Source of the DNA: an uncultured Anaeromyxobacter sp.
GTDB lineage: Bacteria > Myxococcota > Myxococcia > Myxococcales > Anaeromyxobacteraceae
Assembly (NCBI GenBank): GCA_903855945.1
Contig: CAIOAK010000015.1
Span: 124,001 to 188,000, forward strand
Direction of reading: 5' to 3'
Length of the DNA: 64,000 nucleotides
Position 1 is the first letter of the stretch. Every line of letters begins with the position of its first letter. The notes under the pieces are model-generated. The model did not search any database. It was not told where the DNA came from and saw only the letters and a program-made list of their open reading frames with translations. A program made the position numbers and the translations under genes. Below, piece after piece: positions 1 to 9,956 of this stretch.

Positions 1-2
1 TC

Positions 3-275
3 TTCCCGGTCCAGGAGGAGAAGCTGAAGGCCTACGTCACCATCACCCTCGACTCCTGCTTCGTCGTGCGCGGGCTGAAGGTGATCCAGGGGACGACCGG
101 GCTCTTCGTCGCCATGCCGGCGAAGCGGAGGAAGGACGGGACCTTCAAGGACATCGCCCACCCGCTCAACGTGGAGACCCGGGAACGGATGGAGCGGGTC
201 ATCCTGTCGGAGTACGACCGCGAGCTGGCCCGCGGCCCGGTGGCCCACGCGGCGAGCGCCGACAGCCTCGTTTGA
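3..275 (+). CDS. spoVG: SpoVG family protein, C-terminal part (cut by window start)
   Basis: The reading frame is open from the window edge and ends at TGA 273-275; the start lies outside. The visible 90 residues contain the SpoVG core: VTITLDSCFVVRGLKVIQG, then LFVAMPAKRRKDGTFKDIAHP, then NVETRERMERVILSEY. In this family SpoVG is a small site-specific DNA/RNA-binding protein; spoVG-prs gene order is known in Myxococcota and Firmicutes. The tail after the conserved helix is Ala-rich and probably flexible. The prs gene begins 42 bp downstream. Residue numbering cannot be given because the N-terminus is missing. Identification is strong from the continuous core motif. Confidence 0.93.
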   Translation, partial: FPVQEEKLKAYVTITLDSCFVVRGLKVIQGTTGLFVAMPAKRRKDGTFKDIAHPLNVETRERMERVILSEYDRELARGPVAHAASADSLV

Positions 276-295
276 GCCCTGTGCCCGGCGCGCGC

Positions 296-313
296 GGCGC
301 GGTATAACGCGCC
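296..313 (+). promoter_or_regulatory. candidate -10 region of prs inside a short inverted repeat
   Basis: TATAAC at 303-308 sits 9 bp before the prs ATG with no Shine-Dalgarno between. It is bracketed by GGCGCG (296-301) and CGCGCC (308-313), a 6-bp inverted repeat. No good -35 is visible at 17 bp. If used, the transcript would have almost no leader. This is a weak call based on the hexamer only. Confidence 0.3.
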
Positions 314-317
314 GGTC

Positions 318-1271
318 ATGGGCAACCCCAACTTCTACAAGGTCTTCGCCGGCAACTCGAACCCGGCGCTGGCCAAGGCGGTGGTTCAGAACCTCGGCCG
401 CGAGCTCTCCGCGGCCAGCGTCGGCTCCTTCTCGGACGGCGAGATCCAGGTGGAGATCGGGGAGAACGTGCGCGGCACCGACACGTTCATCATCCAGTCC
501 ACGAGCCCCAACGCCAACCAGAACCTGATGGAGCTTCTCATCATGGCCGACGCGCTCAAGCGCTCGTCGGCCGGCTCCATCTGCGCGGTCATCCCGTACT
601 ACGGGTATGCCCGGCAGGACCGCAAGGTGGCGCCGCGCGTCCCCATCACCGCGAAGCTCGTCGCCGACCTCATCGAGGCCGCCGGGGTCACCCGCGTGGT
701 CTCCATGGACATGCACGCCGGGCAGATCCAGGGGTTCTTCAACATCCCCTTCGACCACCTCTACGCCGCGCCCGTCATGCTCGAGCACATGAAGCGGCAG
801 TTCCCCGACCCCGAGAACCTGGTCATCGTCTCGCCCGACGCGGGCGGGGTGGAGCGCGCCCGGGCCTACTCGAAGCGGATGGGCTGCGCGCTCGGCATCG
901 TGGACAAGCGGCGCACCAAGCCCAACGTGGCCGAGATCATGAACGTCATCGGCGACGTCTCCGGCAAGGTGGCCATCCTGCTCGACGACATGATCGACAC
1001 CGCCGGCACCCTCACCCAGGCCGCCGCCGCCATCCGGGAGAAGGGGGCCGTCCAGGTGTACGCCTACGCCACCCACGCGGTCCTCTCCGGGCCGGCGGTG
1101 GAGCGGATCACGAAGAGCCCGATCGAGTCGGTGCTCGTCACCGACTCCATCCCGCTGTCCGCCCAGGCCCAGGCCTGCCCCAAGATCCAGCAGGTCACCT
1201 CCGCCCGGCTGCTCGCCGAGGCGATCCGGCGGATCCAGAGCTCCGACTCGCTCTCCAGCCTCTTCGTCTGA
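318..1271 (+). CDS. prs: ribose-phosphate pyrophosphokinase (PRPP synthetase)
   Basis: Makes PRPP from ribose 5-phosphate and ATP for nucleotide, histidine and tryptophan synthesis in the cytoplasm. At 317 aa it has the normal class I length. Visible signatures: [10 protein letters not shown] (38-47), [10 protein letters not shown] (94-103), [11 protein letters not shown] (131-141), the catalytic KRRT loop (198-201) and the PRPP-binding loop [10 protein letters not shown] (223-232). All key residues appear intact. It follows spoVG after 42 bp and is separated from rplY by a strong promoter, so it is probably its own unit or shared with spoVG. The start has no clear ribosome-binding site and lies close to a TATAAC hexamer. 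Confidence 0.97.
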   Translation: MGNPNFYKVFAGNSNPALAKAVVQNLGRELSAASVGSFSDGEIQVEIGENVRGTDTFIIQSTSPNANQNLMELLIMADALKRSSAGSICAVIPYYGYARQDRKVAPRVPITAKLVADLIEAAGVTRVVSMDMHAGQIQGFFNIPFDHLYAAPVMLEHMKRQFPDPENLVIVSPDAGGVERARAYSKRMGCALGIVDKRRTKPNVAEIMNVIGDVSGKVAILLDDMIDTAGTLTQAAAAIREKGAVQVYAYATHAVLSGPAVERITKSPIESVLVTDSIPLSAQAQACPKIQQVTSARLLAEAIRRIQSSDSLSSLFV

Positions 1272-1280
1272 TCCAAGCCC

Positions 1281-1313
1281 TTGACGTGACCGGGGTTTGC
1301 GGCTAAAAGCCGC
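1281..1313 (+). promoter_or_regulatory. sigma-70-type promoter of rplY with palindrome over the -10
   Basis: TTGACG (1281-1286) and TAAAAG (1304-1309) are separated by exactly 17 bp, close to the consensus and AT-rich against the background. The -10 overlaps a perfect inverted repeat, GCGGCT (1299-1304) AAA AGCCGC (1308-1313), which could be an operator or form a hairpin. Transcription would start near 1316, giving a leader of about 85 nt before rplY. Confidence 0.75.
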
Positions 1314-1333
1314 GCTCCATCCGTCTGCACCCA

Positions 1334-1381
1334 GGGCCGGGGTATTTCCACCACCGGCCCCTCGCGCGCCGAAGGGCGCGC
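1334..1381 (+). promoter_or_regulatory. two tandem hairpins in the rplY 5' leader
   Basis: Hairpin 1: GGGCCGG (1334-1340) pairs with CCGGCCC (1354-1360). Hairpin 2: GCGCGCC (1364-1370), loop GAAG, GGCGCGC (1375-1381). Both are perfect 7-bp stems lying between the predicted transcription start and the ribosome-binding site GGGAGGA near 1390. Neither is followed by a U-run, so attenuation by termination is unlikely. A ribosomal-protein feedback leader is a possible but unproven role. Confidence 0.45.
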
Positions 1382-1400
1382 AGCCCGCTGGGAGGAATCC

Positions 1401-2150
1401 ATGGCCGATACTGCCTCCAACCTCGTCGCTGCCCAGTCCCGTACCGGGAAGGGCAAGGGCCCTGCGCGCCGCCTGCGCAACCAGGGGCTCATCCCCGCCG
1501 TCGTCTACGGGCTCCAGGCCCAGCCCACGCCCGTGTCGGTCGACCCGGCCGCGGTGATGAAGGCCATCGCCACCCCGCACAAGCGCAACACGCTCATCAC
1601 GCTGCAGCTGGAGAGCGGCGAGAAGCGGGTTCTCTTCAAGGACTACCAGGTCGATCCGGTCAGCCGCCGGCTCCTCCACGCCGACTTCCTCGAGGTGGCC
1701 CTCGACAAGCCGGTGCTCGTGAAGGTCCCGGTCGTCACCATCGGCAAGGCCGAGGGCGTGGCCGCGGGCGGCATCCTCTCCGTCTCCACCCACGAGGTGA
1801 CGGTGGAGGCCCTGCCCGACCGCATCCCGGTGCAGATCGAGGTGGACGTCACGCCCATCAAGATCGGCCACTCGCTCCACGTCTCGGAGCTGACGTCGCC
1901 CCCGGGCTCCAAGATCAAGTACGCCACCGACTACGTGATCGCCTACGTCGCCGTTCCCGAGAAGGAGGAGGAGGTCGTCGCTCCTGCCGCCGTCGCCGGG
2001 GCTCCGGCCGATGGCGCCGCGGGTGCGGCTCCGGCCGCCGGTGCGGCTCCGGCTCCGGGTGCGGCTCCGGCCGCGGGCGCGGGGAAGGCGGGCGACGCCA
2101 AGGGCGCTCCTGCCAAGGGCGGCGATGCAAAGGGTGGCGGCAAGAAGTAG
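1401..2150 (+). CDS. rplY: 50S ribosomal protein L25/general stress protein Ctc
   Basis: Binds 5S rRNA in the large ribosomal subunit. The 249-aa protein is the long TL5/Ctc form: an N-terminal L25 domain (about 1-100, with RTGKGKGPARRLRNQGLIPAVVYG) and a C-terminal beta domain (about 100-190). After these comes a low-complexity tail of about 55 residues made of Ala, Pro, Gly and then Lys (AAPAAGAAPAPG-like repeats ending KGGGKK). The tail is encoded by an imperfect GC-rich repeat around 2000-2145. A good ribosome-binding site (GGGAGGA) precedes the ATG. pth follows after 9 bp, so the two are probably cotranscribed from the promoter at 1281. Confidence 0.95.
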   Translation: MADTASNLVAAQSRTGKGKGPARRLRNQGLIPAVVYGLQAQPTPVSVDPAAVMKAIATPHKRNTLITLQLESGEKRVLFKDYQVDPVSRRLLHADFLEVALDKPVLVKVPVVTIGKAEGVAAGGILSVSTHEVTVEALPDRIPVQIEVDVTPIKIGHSLHVSELTSPPGSKIKYATDYVIAYVAVPEKEEEVVAPAAVAGAPADGAAGAAPAAGAAPAPGAAPAAGAGKAGDAKGAPAKGGDAKGGGKK

Positions 2151-2159
2151 GGCCTGCTC

Positions 2160-2738
2160 TTGAAGCTGCTCGTGGGCCTCGGCAACCCCGGTCCGGAATA
2201 CGCGCGCTCCCGGCACAACGTCGGGTTCCTCGTCGCCGACGAGGTGGCGCGGATGACCGGGGCGGGATTCGCGCTCCGCAAGTTCGGTGCGGAGATCGCC
2301 GAGGCCAGCACGGGTGGGGAGCGGTTCTGGATCGTGAAGCCGCAGACGTACATGAACCACTCGGGCGAGGCGGTCGGCGCCGCGATGCGGTTCTGGAAGC
2401 TGGACGTGGCGGATCTGGTGGTGGTGCACGACGACCTGGAGCTGGACGCTTTCCGGGTGCAGGTGAAGGTGGGCGGCGGGCACGCGGGGCACAACGGGCT
2501 CCGCAGCGTGAACGCCCACGCGGGAAGTCCGGACTACGCCCGGGTGCGCCTGGGAGTGGGACGTCCTCCCCCGCAGGTGGATCCTGCGGACTGGGTGCTG
2601 GGGCGCTTCCCGCGCGCAGAGGATGCGGCGGTGGCCGACCTGGTGGAGCGCGGGGCGGAGGCGGCGCGGGCGGTGGTGGTGGACGGGGCCGCGAAGGCGA
2701 TGAACGAATTCAACCGGCGGAAGCCGCCGGCGGAGTGA
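2160..2738 (+). CDS. pth: peptidyl-tRNA hydrolase
   Basis: Recycles peptidyl-tRNAs released from stalled ribosomes. The 192-aa length is typical. The family signature [16 protein letters not shown] lies near the N-terminus with the catalytic His and the substrate-binding Asn; [19 protein letters not shown] and [12 protein letters not shown] follow. The start is TTG at 2160, 9 bp after rplY. No ATG gives a complete N-terminus, so TTG is preferred. The strong hairpin just downstream probably ends the rplY-pth transcript. Confidence 0.95.
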   Translation: MKLLVGLGNPGPEYARSRHNVGFLVADEVARMTGAGFALRKFGAEIAEASTGGERFWIVKPQTYMNHSGEAVGAAMRFWKLDVADLVVVHDDLELDAFRVQVKVGGGHAGHNGLRSVNAHAGSPDYARVRLGVGRPPPQVDPADWVLGRFPRAEDAAVADLVERGAEAARAVVVDGAAKAMNEFNRRKPPAE

Positions 2739-2742
2739 CGTA

Positions 2743-2765
2743 CCCCGGGGCATGGGGCCCCGGGG
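2743..2765 (+). terminator. strong hairpin after pth
   Basis: CCCCGGGGC (2743-2751), loop ATGGG, GCCCCGGGG (2757-2765): a perfect 9-bp, all-G/C stem starting 4 bp after the pth stop. There is no U-run, as is common for terminators in GC-rich genomes. It also lies in the region upstream of rpsF, so it could partly attenuate readthrough into the rpsF operon. Confidence 0.55.
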
Positions 2766-2787
2766 CGACAGGAAGCACGGGCTCCTC

Positions 2788-2806
2788 GCGGCGGGCGAAC
2801 CGCCGC
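2788..2806 (+). promoter_or_regulatory. rpsF leader hairpin (possible ribosomal-protein control element)
   Basis: GCGGCGG (2788-2794), loop GCGAA, CCGCCGC (2800-2806): a perfect 7-bp stem ending 25 nt before the rpsF ATG. Known S6:S18 leader RNAs upstream of rpsF in many bacteria present a CCG triplet near a hairpin. CCG occurs here at 2800-2802 and again at 2816-2818 near the ribosome-binding site. Assignment to that class is speculative without a covariance-model test. Confidence 0.35.
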
Positions 2807-2831
2807 TGCACGAATCCGAGGGGAGTAACGA

Positions 2832-3287
2832 ATGGCCGAAACCCAGAAGCGTCTCGTGCGTGAGTACGAGACCACCTACCTGATCAAGCCGGAGACCCCG
2901 GACGAGCAGGTGGACGAGATCAAGGAGCGCCTCCGCGCGGTGGTGAGCCGCGAGGGCGGGAAGGTGATCCGCTTCACGAACCAGGGGCGCCGCAAGACGG
3001 CCTTCCCGGTCGCGAAGCTTTCCAAGGCGCTGTACATCCACTGCCTCTACGTGGGGAAGCCGGGCCTGGTCGCCGAGTTCGAGCGCAATCTGAAGATGCT
3101 CGACGTGGTCACCAAGTTCGAGTCGATCCGCGTGGCCGACGACGTCGATCTCGACGCCCGCCAGGTCGAGGCCGACGTGGTGGTTGCGCCCGTCGAGGAG
3201 GAGCGCCCGCGCCCCGAGTTCGGTGAGCGCGGTGACCGCGGCGAGGAGCCGTTCGATCCGGTCGCCGACGACCGAGGGGAGGAATAG
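2832..3287 (+). CDS. rpsF: 30S ribosomal protein S6 with acidic C-terminal extension
   Basis: S6 sits on the platform of the small subunit as a dimer with S18. Residues 1-105 are a normal S6 ([53 protein letters not shown]). After that comes an unusual tail of about 45 residues, rich in Glu, Asp, Arg and Gly with GERGDRGEE and DDRGEE. The total of 151 aa is longer than the roughly 95-135 aa common in the family. It is the first gene of rpsF-rpsR-rplI, with 2 bp to rpsR. The tail shares its RGDRG-like composition with the N-terminus of S18 next door. The start has a GAGGGGAG ribosome-binding site. Confidence 0.96.
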   Translation: MAETQKRLVREYETTYLIKPETPDEQVDEIKERLRAVVSREGGKVIRFTNQGRRKTAFPVAKLSKALYIHCLYVGKPGLVAEFERNLKMLDVVTKFESIRVADDVDLDARQVEADVVVAPVEEERPRPEFGERGDRGEEPFDPVADDRGEE

Positions 3288-3289
3288 CC

Positions 3290-3688
3290 ATGGCACGTCC
3301 CGACATGGGTGAGCGCAAGGGTCCGCCGGGCGGCGGCCGCTTTGGTGGTGGTGGCGGTGGTGGCGGTGGCTTCGGTGGTGGTGGCGGCGGCGGTGGCCGC
3401 TTCGGCGGGGACCGTGACGACCGCGGAGATCGTGGCGACCGGGGTGGCGAGGAGGGTGGACGCGGGCGGGGCTTCGGCCGCCGCAAGGTCTGCCGCTTCT
3501 GCGCCGAGAAGGCCGCCAAGGTCGACTACAAGGACCAGGGGCAGCTCAAGTACTTCCTCACCGAGCGCGGCAAGATCATCCCCCGCCGGATCAGCGGCAA
3601 CTGCGCGAAGCACCAGCGCGAGGTGGCAACCGCCATCAAGCGCGCTCGGGTCCTGGCGCTCCTGCCCTACACCGTCGCGCCGGCCTAG
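3290..3688 (+). CDS. rpsR: 30S ribosomal protein S18 with Gly-rich N-terminal extension
   Basis: The C-terminal 75 residues are a canonical S18 of the zinc-binding type: KVCRFCAEK, then [34 protein letters not shown] and [13 protein letters not shown]. CxxC and CxxH supply possible metal ligands. In front is an extra domain of about 57 residues: [16 protein letters not shown]-like glycine runs, then [21 protein letters not shown], resembling an RGG-type RNA-binding tail. The glycine part is encoded by a GGT/GGC near-repeat at 3340-3400. At 132 aa it is well above the usual 75-90. The ATG has a GAGGAA ribosome-binding site overlapping the rpsF stop. Confidence 0.96.
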   Translation: MARPDMGERKGPPGGGRFGGGGGGGGGFGGGGGGGGRFGGDRDDRGDRGDRGGEEGGRGRGFGRRKVCRFCAEKAAKVDYKDQGQLKYFLTERGKIIPRRISGNCAKHQREVATAIKRARVLALLPYTVAPA

Positions 3689-3697
3689 GAGCGAGAC

Positions 3698-4144
3698 ATG
3701 AAGCTCATCCTCCGTGAAGACGTGTACAACCTCGGCAAGGGCGGCGAGCTCGTCGAGGTGAAGCCCGGCTACGGGCGCAACTTCCTCATCCCCCGCGGCC
3801 TCGCGGTTCCCGCGAACCCGAAGAACATCCGCGAGGTCGAGCACCAGAAGGCGGTGGCGGCGGCCAAGGCGGCCAAGCTGAAGGCCAGCGCCGAGGCGGT
3901 GGCCAAGCGGCTGGCCGACACACCGGTGACGTTCCAGCGCAAGGTCGGCGAGCAGGACAAGCTCTACGGCTCGGTCACGGCCATGGACATCGCCGAGGCG
4001 CTGGCAGCGCGCGGCGTCCAGATCGACCGGCGCGCCATCGACCTGCCGGAGCCGCTCAAGGCGCTCGGCGACTTCGAGGTCGGGGTGAAGCTCCACTCCG
4101 ACGTGGTCGGCAAGGTGAAGGTGAAGGTCGCGGCCGAGGCGTAG
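3698..4144 (+). CDS. rplI: 50S ribosomal protein L9
   Basis: 148 aa, the standard two-domain L9. The N-terminal rRNA-binding domain has [36 protein letters not shown] (conserved lysines and glycines at 1-35). A long connecting helix spans about 45-75, and the C-terminal domain ends [10 protein letters not shown]. It stands 9 bp after rpsR with an AGGAGCGA ribosome-binding site and is the last gene of the S6-S18-L9 operon. It converges on the kinase gene with 24 bp between stops; the overlapping GGTCGG/CCGACC palindromes there may serve as a shared terminator. Confidence 0.97.
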   Translation: MKLILREDVYNLGKGGELVEVKPGYGRNFLIPRGLAVPANPKNIREVEHQKAVAAAKAAKLKASAEAVAKRLADTPVTFQRKVGEQDKLYGSVTAMDIAEALAARGVQIDRRAIDLPEPLKALGDFEVGVKLHSDVVGKVKVKVAAEA

Positions 4145-4168
4145 GCCTCCCCGACGAACCGGAAGCCC

Positions 4169-7028
<2,860 letters not shown>

Positions 7029-7030
7029 CA

Positions 7031-7050
7031 GCGCGCCCTTCAGGGCGCGC
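7031..7050 (+). terminator. hairpin after mreB
   Basis: GCGCGCCC (7031-7038), loop TTCA, GGGCGCGC (7043-7050): a perfect 8-bp stem beginning 2 bp after the mreB stop. No U-run follows. It is a likely transcript end. A second smaller hairpin, GTCGGGA/TCCCGAC at 7174-7189, lies further into the same 266-bp intergenic region. Confidence 0.55.
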
Positions 7051-7231
7051 AAGAACCACCCCACGGCACCGCCTCACCTTCGGAGTCGCTCGCGGTTCGC
7101 CTTCGGTAACCCTTGCCTGGTGCCGCCGGCCCCACGGAAGGGCGTCCCCGCTGTCGCGGGTCCCCGGCACCCCGTCGGGAAATCCCGACACCCACCCCTC
7201 CTAACCCCCCGGAATCCCGTGCTTCGCCACC

Positions 7232-7247
7232 TGGCAAGCCGCCTGCA
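7232..7247 (+). promoter_or_regulatory. sigma-54-type promoter candidate for the small membrane protein
   Basis: TGGCAAGCCGCCTGCA (7232-7247) has the -24 GG (7233-7234) and -12 GC (7245-7246) exactly 10 bp apart. It matches TGGCAYRNNNNTTGCW at all fixed positions except two. The expected start is near 7258, 37 bp before the ATG at 7295. A sigma-54-activating regulator is encoded at 12350-13705. Confidence 0.55.
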
Positions 7248-7294
7248 TTACCTCCTCCCGTCTACCAACCTCGACGGAACTCAAGGAGAACCCC

Positions 7295-7597
7295 ATGAAC
7301 CGCAAGACCCCCAGCATCGTCGGCGCCGCAGTCGGACTGGCCCTCTTCCTCGCCATCGCGCTGCTCCCCGCGCTCCTCTACGGTGGTTACGCTGGCGTCA
7401 TGCTGGCCGGTGGGATCTTCGGGACGCCGGTTCAGCCCACCTTCGCGGTCCGTGCCCTCATCATCTTCGGGATGGTCATGGGCGTCACGGGCGTCGGCTC
7501 CCTCTTCGCGGTCGGCGGCGCGGTGGCCGGCGCTGCGGTCGGCGTCCTCGCCAGCGGAAACGAGAAGAAGGCGGCCGTCCAGGCCTCCAAGGTCTAG
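7295..7597 (+). CDS. small membrane protein, function unknown
   Basis: 100 aa, no family recognised. Lys/Arg near the N-terminus is followed by a hydrophobic segment (about 9-29, AVGLALFLAIALLPALLYGG). Further hydrophobic stretches lie at about 31-44, 50-70 and 72-88, ending in a short charged tail EKKAAVQASKV. Glycine and alanine are frequent, suggesting closely packed helices. The start has an AAGGAG ribosome-binding site. It is a single-gene unit: sigma-54-like promoter upstream, very strong terminator downstream. Its position next to the cytochrome block may be meaningful but nothing in the sequence proves it. Confidence 0.72.
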   Translation: MNRKTPSIVGAAVGLALFLAIALLPALLYGGYAGVMLAGGIFGTPVQPTFAVRALIIFGMVMGVTGVGSLFAVGGAVAGAAVGVLASGNEKKAAVQASKV

Positions 7598-7615
7598 TCC
7601 ACGCCCCTTCTGCCA

Positions 7616-7651
7616 GGAAATGCGGCTCCGGGACCCCGGGGCCGCATTTCC
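7616..7651 (+). terminator. strong intrinsic terminator
   Basis: Perfect 11-bp inverted repeat: GGAAATGCGGC (7616-7626) and GCCGCATTTCC (7641-7651). The 14-nt interior can itself pair partly (CCGGG/CCCGG). It starts 18 bp after the stop of the small membrane protein. The T-rich right arm followed by CGTTTC makes this the best terminator in the window. Confidence 0.8.
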
Positions 7652-7746
7652 GTTTCGGGCAGGCTCGCACGCGCAAGTCGTGCATCGTCCCGAAATCTGA
7701 TCCAGCGCAATGCTTTTGAATTCCGAACCCTTATCCTGCGCCGGTT

Positions 7747-7762
7747 CGGCATACCCCCTGCA
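7747..7762 (+). promoter_or_regulatory. sigma-54-type promoter candidate for the 7-haem cytochrome
   Basis: CGGCATACCCCCTGCA (7747-7762) keeps GG (7748-7749) and GC (7760-7761) 10 bp apart, plus the GGCA and TGCA cores. The expected start is near 7773, 11 bp before the ATG at 7784. It is weaker than the site at 7232 because the flanking T positions are missing. Confidence 0.42.
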
Positions 7763-7783
7763 CGGGGCCTCCCACCGACCCTT

Positions 7784-9478
7784 ATGCGCGCAAAGACCAT
7801 CCTCCTCCTCTCGCTGCTCCTGACGCTCCCCTGGGCCGCCTCCGCGGCCGACGCCCCCGCCAAGGCGGCCGCGCCCGACCCCAACCAGGCCTGCCTCGAC
7901 TGCCACTCGGCCGCGAAGCCGGACGAGTCGGGCGTGCGCCCGGTGGAGTTCGGCAAGTCGGTGCACGGCTCCTTCGGCTGCACCGACTGCCACGCCGGCT
8001 ACCAGGCGCCCGGCCCGCACGAGCTCACCCCGCTCGACGGTGCCGACGGGGCGCTCGTGGCCCGGTTCGATGCGCTCAAGGCCAGCACCGCCCCTCGCGC
8101 CTACCTCGCCTGCCAGAACTGCCACGGCGAGGTGACGGAGCAGCTCGCCGCCTCGGTCCACGGGAAGTGGATGAAGGGCGACGCCAAGGTGGCCGGCCCC
8201 ACCTGCGCGAAGTGCCACGGCACGGTCCACGAGATCGTGAAGGGCGTCCAGGCCCCCGCAGCGGGTGACGCAAAGTTTACCATTGGTGCAAGAGCCATCT
8301 CGGCGCGCTGCGAGAAGTGCCACTCCGACGCCACCTTCACCGAGAAGGCCGGCCTGAAGGACGACGTGGGGGCGACCTTCCGCGACTCCATCCACGGCCG
8401 GCTCGTCGCGGTCGGTTCGGCCCGGGCCCCGGCCTGCGCCGACTGCCACGGCAGCGCGGAGAAGGATGCGAAGGGGGTCCTCCACCCGAACGCCCACCGG
8501 ATCCTGGCCAAGACCGACGCCGCCTCGCCGGTGGCCGGGAAGAACCGGGCCCAGACCTGCGGCCGCTGCCACGACGGCGCCAGCGACAACTTCGCCCAGC
8601 TCGTCGCCCACCGCCCCGCTGCGGAGAGCGACAGCAAGATCCCCCACTTCCTCCACGTGGTCTTCTCGTGGCTCGCCGCGCTCACGCTCTTCTTCTTCGC
8701 CGGCCATGTGCTCCTCGACCTGGCCGCCGAGATCCGCCACAAGGTGAAGGCGCGGAAGGCGGGGCACGGCCCCGATCCCGTCAAGGAAGCGCTCTTCGTC
8801 CAGCGCTTCGACATCCACCAGCGGGCCCAGCACTGGCTCATGCTCTCCGGCGTCATCGTCCTCGGCGTCACCGGCTGGCCGCTGCGCGGCGCGGGCTCCG
8901 CGGAGGCCATCGAGTCCTCCCGGAAGATCATGGCCCTCTTCGGCGGCCCCCACGGCGCGGCGCTGGTCCACCGCATCGCCGCCGTGGTGATCATCATCTC
9001 GGGCGCCTACCACCTCGGCTACCTCCTGCTCCACGGCGCACGCCGTACCCTCGCCTTCTCCATGCTGCCCGGCCCGCGCGACGTGTTCGAGATCCGGGAC
9101 AACCTCCGCTACATGCTCGGCTTCGGCGACCGGCCGGGCTACGGCAAGTACAGCTACCTGGAGAAGTTCGATTACTGGGCGGTGTTCTGGGGCATGATCA
9201 TGATGGTCGGCACCGGGTTCGTCCTCTGGTTCCCGGTCTTCTTCGCCAAGTACGCGCCGCACTGGATCCTGACCTCGGCGCAGATCATCCACGGCGAGGA
9301 GGCCACGCTCGCGCTCCTCTTCCTCTTCGTGGTGCACTTCTACAACGCGCACCTGAAGCCCTCGATCTTCCCGATGAACTGGGTCTGGCTCACCGGCAAG
9401 ATGAGCCACTCCATGCTCGAGGAGGAGCACCGGGGACAGTACGAGGACCTGACCGGGAAGAAGAAGGACCCGCACTAG
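7784..9478 (+). CDS. heptahaem cytochrome c fused to a membrane cytochrome b (CbcL-like quinol dehydrogenase)
   Basis: 564 aa. A signal peptide (about 1-22) leads to a periplasmic part with seven CxxCH haem c motifs: CLDCH (37-41), CTDCH, CQNCH, CAKCH, CEKCH, CADCH and CGRCH, all before residue about 270. The C-terminal half has five membrane helices (starting FLHVVFSWLAALTLFFFAGH, then HWLMLSGVIVLGVTGWPL, HRIAAVVIIISGAYHLGYLL, WAVFWGMIMMVGTGFVLW, ATLALLFLFVVHF) with histidines placed as b-haem ligands. This domain order resembles Geobacter CbcL, which passes electrons from menaquinol to periplasmic carriers; haem number differs. It is followed convergently by a membrane protein and a 12-haem cytochrome. 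Confidence 0.87.
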   Translation: MRAKTILLLSLLLTLPWAASAADAPAKAAAPDPNQACLDCHSAAKPDESGVRPVEFGKSVHGSFGCTDCHAGYQAPGPHELTPLDGADGALVARFDALKASTAPRAYLACQNCHGEVTEQLAASVHGKWMKGDAKVAGPTCAKCHGTVHEIVKGVQAPAAGDAKFTIGARAISARCEKCHSDATFTEKAGLKDDVGATFRDSIHGRLVAVGSARAPACADCHGSAEKDAKGVLHPNAHRILAKTDAASPVAGKNRAQTCGRCHDGASDNFAQLVAHRPAAESDSKIPHFLHVVFSWLAALTLFFFAGHVLLDLAAEIRHKVKARKAGHGPDPVKEALFVQRFDIHQRAQHWLMLSGVIVLGVTGWPLRGAGSAEAIESSRKIMALFGGPHGAALVHRIAAVVIIISGAYHLGYLLLHGARRTLAFSMLPGPRDVFEIRDNLRYMLGFGDRPGYGKYSYLEKFDYWAVFWGMIMMVGTGFVLWFPVFFAKYAPHWILTSAQIIHGEEATLALLFLFVVHFYNAHLKPSIFPMNWVWLTGKMSHSMLEEEHRGQYEDLTGKKKDPH

Positions 9479-9489
9479 CGGTTCGAGCC

Positions 9490-9519
9490 GGGTCCGGCCG
9501 GGTCCGGCCGGGTCCGCCC
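9490..9519. repeat. three tandem 10-bp repeats
   Basis: GGGTCCGGCC occurs at 9490-9499 and 9500-9509, and as GGGTCCGCCC at 9510-9519. It fills the 46-bp gap between convergent genes. It may be a terminator-like structure or simple slippage repeat. Confidence 0.6.
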
Positions 9520-9524
9520 GGGAA

Positions 9525-9845
9525 CTACGCTCCCGACTTCGCGTCCTCGCGCCGCAGCGGCGACGGGACGATGCCGAGCACGAAGAGGAGCGCGCCGACG
9601 AGGCCGTTGCTCACGCGGGCCTGCATGGAGACGTCCGGGAGCAGGATCGCCGCCCAGAAGAGGATGAAGGCGAGTCCGGAGATGATGAGCCGCAGGCTCA
9701 TCCGGCCGGGCGAGGCGATGGAGATCCCGCTGACGAGCAGCGACACGATCCAGGCCATCAGGAACGACTCGCCACTCTGGGGAAAGGCGAAGGTCGAGAT
9801 CATGAGCCAGGAGCAAAGGGTCACGATCAGTGCCATGAATCGCAT
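9525..9845 (-). CDS. small integral membrane protein (SPW-repeat-like)
   Basis: 106 aa with four predicted membrane helices: about 2-20, 28-46, 50-68 and 76-94 (NGLVGALLFVLGIVPSP). The layout of short paired hairpins with small residues resembles SPW-repeat proteins, but this is a loose resemblance and no function is known. The start ATG has a GGAGG ribosome-binding site 8 bp away. It lies downstream of the 12-haem cytochrome on the same strand, separated by 111 bp with a hairpin, so cotranscription is uncertain. Confidence 0.66.
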   Translation of the reverse strand: MRFMALIVTLCSWLMISTFAFPQSGESFLMAWIVSLLVSGISIASPGRMSLRLIISGLAFILFWAAILLPDVSMQARVSNGLVGALLFVLGIVPSPLRREDAKSGA

Positions 9846-9894
9846 CGGTGGGCCTCCGGGGGGAACGGTTCCGACAGGTTCGGGAAGTTCTCTT

Positions 9895-9912
9895 CCTGCG
9901 TCAAGACGCAGG
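9895..9912 (-). terminator. hairpin between cytochrome and membrane-protein genes
   Basis: CCTGCGT (9895-9901), loop CAAG, ACGCAGG (9906-9912): perfect 7-bp stem 44 bp beyond the stop of the 12-haem cytochrome gene read on the minus strand. No long U-run follows. It could end or attenuate that transcript. Confidence 0.4.
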
Positions 9913-9956
9913 GCGCCACGAAGCTTCCCGTGGAGAGGATCGATGACCGCGCCGGT

